From NCBI GenBank assembly GCA_010015655.1, contig ML976756.1:1-26580 (forward strand): a DNA stretch of 26,580 nt, given 5' to 3'. Below the pieces are notes generated by a model that had not been told where the DNA came from, did not search any database, and saw only the letters and a program-made list of their open reading frames with translations. The position numbers and the translations under genes are program-made. Source of the DNA: Bimuria novae-zelandiae CBS 107.79 (taxonomy: Eukaryota > Ascomycota > Dothideomycetes > Pleosporales > Didymosphaeriaceae). This document shows, in pieces, positions 10,871-19,300 of this stretch; position 1 is the first letter of the stretch; each line of letters opens with the position of its first letter.

Positions 10871-10896
10871 CTATTCCGCAACCCTTCCGACACCTA

Positions 10897-11523
10897 CTCT
10901 TGCCGCTCCTGAGGTTTTGTACTAGTGCAATGCATCGTTGCTAAAAGCAGATGGGATGATCAGCGCAGTTATAAAGCAAACTTTCCACTCCAATGCAAGG
11001 CCTCCAATTATGCCAGGACATTATCCTCTTTAAAATAGCCCACGCAAGAGTTCGGGTTTTATCATTTTCAGTTAAGACCACAATGCCCGAAGAGTCAACA
11101 ATTAACTTTAGGGTCTGTTTAAAGCGTGCGCCTTCTGCAGACGTTCCAGCTCTAAACCGTCCGTTAGGAGGTACACTTGTCACGGTGGGGGGAAACCTCG
11201 TCTATAGTAAACCGAGTTTGCCAGATTTCTTTCATCTGTCAGGATGAGATATAGCAGACAAAGACAACGTTCGGTCAGTAATCTACACCGCCAGCCTTAC
11301 ACGCACCCTTCCCTTACTGCTCGCCTGATTCTTTATGAGAAAATCTGGTATAAGCTTACGCGTGCTTGTCGATGATTTCATCGATATCCCATCCTACTTC
11401 AGACCTCCAACCAATCCGTGCGGTTCGCACAGCAGTGCAAAGGGGAAGACCAAAAATGTCACTGGCATAGCACGCCGTTCAATCCAGAGAAGAACCCCAC
11501 ATCAAGCAAATCCTTCATTAACA
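10897..11523. other. Intergenic DNA between transposon block and gene island
   Basis: No recognisable gene. Composition returns to normal at about 10.9 kb. Open frames of about 80 codons exist on both strands over 10941-11247, but they overlap each other and match nothing I know. The last part should contain the 3' UTR of the minus-strand gene ending at 11524. Confidence 0.5.
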
Positions 11524-12780
11524 TTACTTAAACATGCCCGGCCACTTCTTATCCACCCCCGCCCCCTCCCTGACACTATCCCCATGCATCTCCTTAAGCT
11601 CAAGTCCGCCCTCCAACTCGACCTCTCTCGGGCCCCCGTCCATCTCATACACCATACCGCTCCCCCTACCCCACGGATTCCTTGGCGTTCGCCTCTTCTC
11701 TGCACCCACGGCCGGCATCGCACTGTCCCCGATTTCAAAAATATTTCTCGAGCGCAGACTAGGGCCCCGGCGTTTCCGTCGCATGTACCAGCACCCTGCG
11801 AGCACAAAGAGAAACAGGAGAACGGCTACCCCGACGCCCACGCCGACGGCTATGGCGACGGTGTTGTTGGGCGGAGCGGGGGTGGTGATGTTGTTGATAA
11901 TGGTGTTGGTGGCCGTGGGACCGGACGCGGAGCCGGGGGCGGGAGAGACGGCGTCGAGGGATCCGGATGGGGAGGAGGCCGTTGAGCCTCCACTCGGTGT
12001 AGTGGACGGTCGTCGCGTAGCGTCTGTATTCGTGGTGTTTTCCTCTGAGTTGTCTGCCTTGGAGGTAGTGGAAGGTGCGTCGGTGGCTTCTGGTACAGGC
12101 TGTTCTGCGGATGAGGCCTTCGCTTCCGTTGTCGCGGGAGCATTCTCTGGTTGTCGGCTTGGCGTTTCTTGCGGTTCATCTTGCTCCACTACTTGTGTGG
12201 GCTGTGAGGAAGCCTTTGTAGCCTGCTCTTGTTCCTGTTCCTGCGTCTTTGGCTGCTCTTGTACCGCTTTGCTGGTAGGTTGCGGTTGCGGTTGCGGTTG
12301 CGATTGCGATTGCGGTTCCTCCTGTTCGGGTTCCTTCTCTTCATTTGGAACACTCGTCGCCGGCGCTTGTGTCTTACCGGCGATAGCAATAAACTGTGGG
12401 CTTCCAAAATCGAAGAAATCGGCATCGCTGTCGTTGCAACATTTCTCAGTTACACCGCAGCAAAATTTGCCGTTGCCGCAGAGGTATACTGTCTCGTCTC
12501 CTTGCGGCCAGACCGAAGTGCATTTCTGCGGACATCCATCACCCCAATTCTTGTCCGTGCAACCACCTCTCATCACCCTCTCGAAATTTTCATAACGGTA
12601 GTCATTACAAAGTCCGTTGCTCAGACACTGGAAGCCTTCCGCACAACAGACACTGGTGCCTCCCGAGCTGCAGGCAAAGTGACCGGAATCTGTGGAGCCA
12701 TCAGGGTAATAGCATGTTTCGCCAGCCACGACAGCAAACAGGCAAAGAAATGTAAAAAGAGCGGTACGAGTAGGCGCCAT
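11524..12780 (-). CDS. Secreted-ectodomain single-pass membrane protein, cysteine-rich, with low-complexity linker
   Basis: 418 aa, intronless. An in-frame TAG directly precedes the ATG, fixing the start. Residues 1-20 form a signal peptide (hydrophobic core FTFLCLFAVVAG). Residues 21-118 are a compact domain with 14 Cys, including CC pairs at 45-46, 107-108 and 114-115. Residues about 135-305 are a Gln/Glu/Pro- then Ser/Thr/Pro-rich stalk, probably O-glycosylated, with N-glycosylation sites near 296-307. Residues 308-330 form one membrane helix, followed by MRRKRRG as stop-transfer and a cytosolic tail of about 85 aa. This architecture is common in filamentous ascomycetes and resembles Mid2/WSC-type wall sensors, but the Cys pattern is not a WSC domain I recognise. 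Function is therefore not assigned; a cell-surface sensor or wall-associated anchor is the best guess. Confidence 0.85.
   Translation of the reverse strand: MAPTRTALFTFLCLFAVVAGETCYYPDGSTDSGHFACSSGGTSVCCAEGFQCLSNGLCNDYRYENFERVMRGGCTDKNWGDGCPQKCTSVWPQGDETVYLCGNGKFCCGVTEKCCNDSDADFFDFGSPQFIAIAGKTQAPATSVPNEEKEPEQEEPQSQSQPQPQPQPTSKAVQEQPKTQEQEQEQATKASSQPTQVVEQDEPQETPSRQPENAPATTEAKASSAEQPVPEATDAPSTTSKADNSEENTTNTDATRRPSTTPSGGSTASSPSGSLDAVSPAPGSASGPTATNTIINNITTPAPPNNTVAIAVGVGVGVAVLLFLFVLAGCWYMRRKRRGPSLRSRNIFEIGDSAMPAVGAEKRRTPRNPWGRGSGMVYEMDGGPREVELEGGLELKEMHGDSVREGAGVDKKWPGMFK
12279..12317. repeat. GGTTGC/GATTGC hexamer tandem repeat coding Pro-Gln/Ser-Gln dipeptides
   Basis: Six-base units (GGTTGC, two of them GATTGC) in tandem encode, on the minus strand, the alternating Q-S/Q-P run at about residues 157-168 of the membrane protein. 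A nearby run codes EQEQEQ. Unit length is a multiple of three, so slippage would change stalk length without breaking the frame. Confidence 0.8.
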
Positions 12781-13589
12781 CTATACCATGTTGTATATAG
12801 ACGACTGCAACATGCGAGAAGGCGCAAGGCAGACCCTCGAGGTGTAAAGGCAGGTCGGACAGAGAAACGAGACGAAAAACCCGTCACGGCAAAGGAGAGG
12901 CAGGCCCTCAAGTACGGAAACCTGCCCCGCGAGTCCGTGAGTAGTGCGGGATCTGGATTTGCATACAGTTCGAGGCGCGACTTTTCTGTTTACCCGTGCT
13001 CCCCGTCCATGCCGCAATTCTCGTCCTGAACTCGTTAGCAAATCTTGGGCTCTCCTTTCACATCGACTTTCCCGTTCGCGTGAGGCTGTACAGGCCCCTA
13101 AGTTGGAATTAGACCGATGAACCGAAAGATTATTACTCCAACAGGTTTAGCTCGCGCAGGGGCATCTTGTAGGATTCAACGGTGCTCCAACTCGGCAATC
13201 TTCCGTACGAAGCGTCCGAGCAAGTTCTCGAAAGCTTTGATGCGGATCAATACGTTAGGGATGGGTACCTGAGACAGTCTGGGTTTCGGCAATTTCCCTC
13301 GCATCTTTTAAAGACAGGCAGAATGAATTACATGGGAAAGTAAGAGGGAGCAACAATTGCCGCGCGGAAGCGAAATGAAAGGATTTGTAGACTAAGGTAG
13401 CGTTGTCAGCTTCGGACTTCTGAACAGTCAGGTGACGTCTATCGTCCCGATGGGATAGTGGAATCTACTGTCGCTATCGCGTTTTGGTAAACCACAACAA
13501 CGCCTGCACTTGGTCCACGTCTCAAGAACACACCCAAAGTCATTGTAGTTCGCGTGTCTCGACTCCAGAAACTGTTCGGGTGGTCCATT
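12781..13589. other. Intergenic region, promoter of the membrane-protein gene
   Basis: This lies between two minus-strand genes and should hold the promoter and 5' UTR of the gene starting at 12780 and the 3' UTR of the gene ending at 13590. I see no conserved coding sequence. An 86-codon frame ending directly against the downstream ATG matches nothing and is probably 5' UTR. Confidence 0.5.
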
Positions 13590-14487
13590 TCATGCTGAAG
13601 GTCTGGCCGGGACCTCTCTCGTCTCCTCTTCTTCCACACCGGGTGGGAAGTCAGCAGTCTCGGGCCCAAAAACCCCAATCTCGCTCCTTCCCATGCCCCC
13701 TCCCCTCTCTTCCGTCTCTTTCCATTCCTTGAGCAGAAACATACCCTGTCCATCCACACCCTCGCCCCTACTCTTGCTCTCCTTCATCCTTTCCTCGTCG
13801 TAATCGAATACGCGCCAGTCCGCATTGAAAAAGTGTCTATTGCAGACAGCTGCACGCAAGAAGCCGGAGTGAGACAGAACAGCAATTACCTTCTCAGGTC
13901 TGGAGTAGAGCGACTGTAGGCAAACCTGGCCACGGGCTAGGATGGCTCTACGAGTGGAGGCATATGGATTAGAGGAAAGATTGGAGGTCTTGTCTGGGTA
14001 CAATGGGTCGACGGTTGAGAAGTCAAAGTCCGGGAACTCTTTAGCCATGGTGGAAATGGAAGAGCCAGTATCGCAAGGCTTATCAGCATTTTCTATCGAC
14101 GTTAGCTGAGCAGAAACAACAAGTGTCGGTGCTTAGAAAGAGAGTAGAATGGCGGGCCACATTGTCGAGCGAGCGGACGGACTGCGACTCGGATCATGAG
14201 GCACATGGATGAATGTTACCTTGCCAACCAGCATCCGGTAGCAGCTTCACCCCCTTCTCTTTGATCAACCATTCCAGTCCAATGTTGGCGGTCTGCAGCG
14301 TACGTCTCATTGAACTGACGACGATCAATTCGACCTCATTCCCGATTTGGCTGTTCCTGAGACTCTCTTGCAACTCTTTGCATTGCCGTTCGCCCAGTTC
14401 GGACAGAGGTGGATCGTGTATGGACCAGTCGCCCGCAACATTGTGCAGGGCTTGTGCGTGGCGGATGAGCAACAACGTTGGCGGCAT
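13590..14487 (-). CDS. Histidine phosphatase / phosphoglycerate-mutase-like protein, 2 exons
   Basis: Exon 1 is 14487-14220 and exon 2 is 14092-13590, giving 256 aa. The 127-bp intron starts GTAACA and ends ATAG, with a GCTAAC branch site about 10 nt before the end. The join restores W-Q-E-N-A-D-K-P-C-D-T-G, a block conserved in fungal members. The family signature RHAQALHN near the N-terminus supplies catalytic His10 (phospho-acceptor). Arg residues follow in SSMRRTLQTA (59-65), and the second catalytic His164 is in VLSHSGFLR. The C-terminal tail (about 200-256) is charged, Glu/Gly-rich and variable. Members of this cytosolic branch are phosphatases of mostly unknown substrate rather than glycolytic mutases, and I cannot name the substrate. 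The ATG precedes the conserved LLLIRHA strand directly, as usual in the family. Confidence 0.9.
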
Positions 14488-14504
14488 AATGAGAAGTGTA
14501 TGGA

Positions 14505-14552
14505 GGAGGGTAGGAGGGTCGGAGGGTAGGAGGGTCGGAGGGTCGGAGGGTC
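14505..14552. repeat. Six tandem 8-bp units GGAGGGT(A/C)
   Basis: Six perfect units with last base A, C, A, C, C, C begin 18 bp upstream of the minus-strand start codon at 14487. On the sense strand of that gene it reads as a CT-rich tract, common just before fungal starts. The plus strand (template for that gene) has GGG runs spaced by 5 nt, which meets the simple G-quadruplex pattern. Confidence 0.9.
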
Positions 14553-14867
14553 GGAGAGGAGTTGGTGTTTAAAAAATCATGCCCGGCGGACCCGTACATA
14601 TGTACCTGAGCTAAAGAGCATTTTTGAAACTACGCTTAGTTTAGCCCTACAATACGTCATCTTGAATATTCGCATCCCACGCGGAAACCGACTGTCAGTC
14701 GTAGCGCATGCGGCCATTCGATTGCTCAACTGGTGGTTTCGCTTTCATAAGTTGGTCATTACAGGACAGGATAACAACGCCATCTACACTGCGCTGATCG
14801 CGACTTCCAAAATTTCTGGGACGCTTAGTCATGAGGAAGGCGCGAGGCATAGTACACGCGTCTGGGA
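14553..14867. other. Intergenic: promoter of the phosphatase gene and 3' UTR of PRE10
   Basis: About 315 bases between two minus-strand genes. No conserved coding sequence, tRNA or further repeat was seen. It must carry the upstream control sequences of the gene starting at 14487. Confidence 0.5.
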
Positions 14868-15949
14868 CTACTCTTGCATCTTCTCCTCCTCGTTGTCCTC
14901 GTCGTCACCCTCCAATGCCTTCTTGGCCAGTCGCTCGGCCTCCTCCCGCAGTGCCTTGGGTACCTCCTCGTGCCTGCCCTTGGTGGGCCCGGTCGTGGAG
15001 CTTATCCATGTCATCTCCAGCTCGAATTCCTTGTCCTTGTTGTCGTCGTGTGCGATGTAGATAATGCGCGCGGCCTCCTTGACCCCCTGTTCGAGCGAGA
15101 GCTCGCCTTCAGAAAGGTTGAGCTTCTCCAGCTCCGACTTTGCGATCTGTCGGCCCTTGCCAGTAGCGGCACCGTAGTAGCCCTGAGCTGTGTCAGCTTA
15201 AGAAAGACTAAAACTGGCACTTTCACGTGGGAAAAGCTTACCCAGTAGAGTCCGCTCGGCTCAATCATGTAGAGGTAGGGGCCGCCGTGTTTTGCTCCCT
15301 CCTTCTTGCCTCCCGACCCGACGCCTGGTCCCGACCCGACCTGGCCGTCTACAGGCAGCTCGGCCTCTGAATCCCATCCACCCAGAATGGCGGTTATGCC
15401 AAAGGGTCGCACGGAGGAGTAGAGCGTGTATGCCTGGACGTAGCTCCCCATGCGGTCTGCAAGCGAGGACGTGGGGATCGGGGCCTTGTAGAGATTCCGC
15501 CACGACGACGCCTCATCACGCGCGCGGGATACGAAGTGGCGGCCATCGGGGAGAAGTCCAGAGGAGACCTGGGGAATGCTGTCAGAGTGGGCATAGCATG
15601 TGCGGTGATGGTTGGCTTACAATGCCCATGTTCCGGTCCACCGTCGCTATCCGCTTGTTTGCGCCCGGCTTCAGCAGCTTGCTAGTGATGAGCTTCTCGA
15701 GTGCCAGCACAATTCCATCTTTGCACCGAATGCCGATGGCTGTGCCGCCGTTCTCTACCGCCTTGACTGCGTACTCGACCTGATTTCGTGAGCTACGACG
15801 GACTAGAGCAGGTTCCGCGGGGCCGTACCTGGAAATTGCGGCCATCGGGCGAGAAGACCGAATTGGACAGGTCATAGCCTGTGCCTATCGACGTCTACGG
15901 GCGCGGATTAGCGGGCGGGGTGATGCATTTGGCCGACGGAGCTCACCAT
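14868..15949 (-). CDS. PRE10: 20S proteasome subunit alpha-7 (alpha type-3 in mammals), 5 exons
   Basis: Exons on the minus strand are 15949-15947 (ATG only), 15894-15829, 15779-15621, 15568-15242 and 15182-14868; introns are 52, 49, 52 and 59 bp, all phase 0, giving 289 aa. Exon 2 gives [20 protein letters not shown], the alpha-subunit N-terminal signature, followed by FQ and [16 protein letters not shown]; these N-termini gate the 20S pore. Next come [51 protein letters not shown] and [19 protein letters not shown], which are alpha-7-specific blocks. The C-terminus is acidic ([13 protein letters not shown]), a typical alpha-7 tail. A Gly/Ser/Lys-rich insert of about 20 residues precedes the PYLYMIEP block. 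The protein sits in the outer alpha rings of the proteasome in nucleus and cytosol and has no catalytic activity itself. Confidence 0.95.
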
Positions 15950-16382
15950 GTTTCGAGGGAACGAGCAAAAAGGGTTCGTCTGCTCGTTTCGCGGGGTGCA
16001 GTAGTGGTGGTAGTGGTAGTAGCAGCAGGCGTAAGAGGCGGTGGTGGTCGAGAAAGGCGGGGTTGTATGGGGCCAGCAGTGGTTGTAGTAGCAGTCCCAA
16101 GAGGCAGTGGCGGAGAGGCTGTTAGTCGTCTCGCGGAAATTCGCTGGGGCTCGCTGGAGGGCTCGGCCTCAGGTGGTGTTGATGTAGGCAGATGCGGGTT
16201 GCGCGTTGGAAGCTTGGTTCTCGTTTGGGCAAGCGCGGGTTTGGTCTTGGCTGGCGCGCCCGCTACGTCGACTACAACCTCTTGATACAATACCAACACG
16301 CTGGTCTGCATCGCATCTGGTGGAAGTGGTGCTTTAAAAAGAGTTATGGCGTACGTTCTGACCCGTCAGACCTACGTGCTGC
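15950..16382. promoter_or_regulatory. Shared intergenic region between divergent PRE10 and STT4
   Basis: 433 bp separate the two start codons, so it must hold both promoters. It contains an imperfect GGT/AGT/AGC triplet-rich stretch near 16000-16050 (partly repeated near 16075-16115). Frames through it give only low-complexity Leu/Pro/Thr/Val peptides. I found no element I could name with confidence, and no transcription start can be placed. Confidence 0.6.
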
Positions 16383-19300
16383 ATGGCTAATGGCGAGCAC
16401 AGGCGCACCATCCGTAGCAATGCTCTCGACAAGCTCGCAAAGCTGGCTGCGCAGGCCCCTTCCTCCTCTGCGCAGCAAAACAATGACTTGCAGAGGCTAT
16501 ACAAGAGGTGTCCCCGCGGCTCGTCCACGCAGAAACTCGCCGAGCTCGAAGCCGTACTCGCCCTTTGCAAAGCTGCCCCCTTCGTCCAGTCTCCAGCCAT
16601 TGCCGAGCAGCTTCTGCAACGTCTGGCCCCCTACTTGCCCGAATCAATCGCCCAGCCAGTAGCACCTTCCCCCCAGCTGCGTGACATCCATCCATCGCCC
16701 TATCAAGTGCTCACCCACGACCTGACAGCGGCCGTCCTGGCCCTTGGTATCCGTCATGGCCCTCTACGCCCACGCGTGCTTGACATTGTCACGCACTATG
16801 TCGAAGGCTGGGCAGCACAAGCTGACCAGTCGTCCTCTGAACAGTTGGATCACGATGAACAAGTCGACTTCGCAGAAGATGGCGACCTTGCTCAGGTCAT
16901 GACGCAGAGCATGTCGCTCCTAGGTTTCTTGGACGCTGCTGCAGAACACTCTGCATTCTGGAGCCCATACGACCAGCTGCACTTTGTTGAGAGTATTCGG
17001 ACTGCCTTGTCTGAGAAGTTTCTGATTGCGTTTGAGACCGGTCTGTCCAGTGTGCGTAATTCGCGTTCTCATCACTCGGACCTACGACACTGGAAGCAGT
17101 ACATGAAACATTATGCCCAAGTTGGGCGACCGTTGGGTGCCATGATCCTTCATGACGCCTTTCTCAAAATCATAGTCGCCTGTGCCTCGGGCATTATTCA
17201 AACGCCTGGTCGGGAAACTAAGATTGATATTCTGGATTCACTGCGCGCTTCGCACAAGAGCAAGAACAACCCGTTGCGGGATGCTTCGACCGATGCGCTT
17301 GCTGAAGGATTGTCGCGTATTGCTTCGGAAGAGATGGATCGTCTCGACAATGACCTCGACTACCTGCAGCGAGTTGGATCCGCCTGGCAGCAACGTCAAG
17401 CCGCCGCAGTCAAGGCAAAGGTTATCACAACGTGCGTATGCTGCGCGGTCTACGACGAGGACATCGCCGATTCTGATCTACTCATGTCGTGGCTTGATGC
17501 CTCGCTGAATGATCCAGCGCAAATGGCGGACCTGACCCTAGCGTCCACAGTGCTGAAATCCATGGCCATTCTCGCGAAGCTTTCTCCGGCAATTGCGTCC
17601 AGCCTCGGACGCTCCCTCCCCCGTGTCATTGTCCAGGGCGGCTTCGATCAGCAAACTGCCTCGGTCGCTGCTGAGTGTCTCGCATCGGTCTTGAGTCTCC
17701 TCCCACAGGACGCAATCATCACCACGCTATATAGCTTAGGAAACGTGATTAGTGCTAGCCCCGTGGGTGATCGAAGTTCGACTGCAACTACACTCACGAA
17801 CGGCCATGGTAAGATGTCTCGCGCTACTGGTCTTTACAGCCACCAGCACGAGGGAAGTGCCATTTCCTTGACATCAAGCGACGTTGAGGCCCCCAACCAT
17901 GTACACACCACAGTGATTGAAACAATCGTCTCTGTAGCTAGAAAGAGCAAAGATGAAAAGATCAATGCACTCGCGCTCTCGATGCTTGTTCAGAAAGTGG
18001 GATGGATCAGCAAGGTAGTAGATGCCAAGATCGTCACTGACGCTGCGCTCCTCGGAATATACAGTGGACCTGGAGAGTTTCGATCATTGCTCAAATTATA
18101 TTCCAAGCTTTGTCAGGACGCTCTTAAGAAAGATGATCGTTTTACCTTGGAAGCGGTAGGTCCTCACAGGCACCATGAAGACATGAGTGCTAACCTCACT
18201 CAGATCAAACACGCGCGTCTTCAGCTTGCCCAAGAGATCGACGCAGAATCCGATGCTTTTGAACTATACCACACACACCTACTTGATACAATCGTGAGCA
18301 AAGGCGATACCCCCGAGTCACATCACCGTCAAATCCGAGATACAGAACTAGCTGCACAAGATATTGCTCAGCTACTTCCACCTTTGGCTCTCCTGCTAGC
18401 GCGGATCGCTGATCTCAAGGACCCATCGCAATTAGACGACCATGTTCTCAGTCTACAAAGAGATGCATGGTTCAACATTGTCATCCATGGTTTTGATCTT
18501 ACGTCAAGTGTGACCAAAGAGCATCTGGACGAGCTGAGAACGCTTGCACGCTTCAGCCAGTCGTTAATCACGGAGGAAAGAGCTTCTCTTGCCGAGAGTG
18601 ATATCGAGCTCAACACAGTTCTGCGGCGGGGTAAATCTCCTGAGCACGTCGTCGAGCAAAAAAGACGTCTTGCGAAGCTTCTACCTTCATGCGAATCCGA
18701 CATCAAATCACTGAGCTACTCTGAAGCGGTCTTCCTGAACACTGCGTACCTTGTGGAGGACCTCCGAGCCAGTGCCGGTGACTGTACAAAGGCTCTCACG
18801 TATTTCCTCGACCCGAAACTCCGTAGCGGAGGCGTAGGGAACTGCATGCTCGCTATTGCGACCGCTGCTACCCGGACGTACGTGGCAAAGACACTTGACG
18901 GAAAGCTGCACTCGTTCTCAACACCATACCTAGCGCAACAGCTTGCGACCATCTTTTCTGGATGCTGTCACCGTATTGCACGAGTCCAACAGGCGGCGAC
19001 TACTTGCGCAGACATCATCATTCGCGAGGTTCCTTCCACTCTCTGTCAGAAAAGTGCTCTGTTTGCTCTTTTGGAGCTGTTGTCTATCATGTGGTCCAGT
19101 TGTCTGGAAGGCGAGACCGATGAGTATGGCTGGACATCCACATTCGCTTCGGAGAAATCCAACATTGTTGTAGAGCTTTCGGACGACTACAAATTCCGAC
19201 GAGAGACTTTAAACAGCATCTATAAGAGGGCTGTAGCTTGGGTAAAGGGAGTGCTAGACATTGCTCCACTCGATATCAAAGGACTGCTGCAGACGTACCT

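Larger units (their letters stand above)
9070..10896 (+). mobile_element. hAT-family DNA transposon 2, right part
   Basis: A second hAT element carries the transposase pseudogene at about 9071-10550 and a right-hand non-coding end rich in TACGG/CCGTA repeats. The right end is tentatively placed at 10896, where the minus strand begins TAGGTG. The left part is interrupted by, or lost beyond, the copia insertion and hAT 1. It is not the same family as hAT 1: the dimerisation domains differ (VPSTLCDCERVFS here, IPAMSSEPERIFS there). Confidence 0.6.

Noticed and set aside
10941..11247. Opposed 80- and 84-codon frames between the transposon block and the first gene
   Set aside because: They overlap on opposite strands, match no family I recognise, and show no splice or start context that favours either.
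11335..12595. Long plus-strand open frames over the membrane-protein gene (up to 353 codons)
   Set aside because: They are antisense to a gene with signal peptide, ordered Cys domain and membrane helix. Their content is low-complexity Cys/Gly/Ser mirroring the stalk codons on the other strand.
12781..13041. 86-codon minus-strand frame ending just before the membrane-protein ATG
   Set aside because: It has no recognisable domain and lies where the 5' leader of the downstream gene is expected. An upstream open frame role is possible but unsupported.
15881..16311. Open frames on both strands (134, 122 and 71 codons) in the PRE10-STT4 intergenic region
   Set aside because: They are low-complexity Val/Gly or Pro/Thr/Leu peptides produced by the triplet-rich tract. 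They overlap the ATG-only exon and first intron of PRE10.
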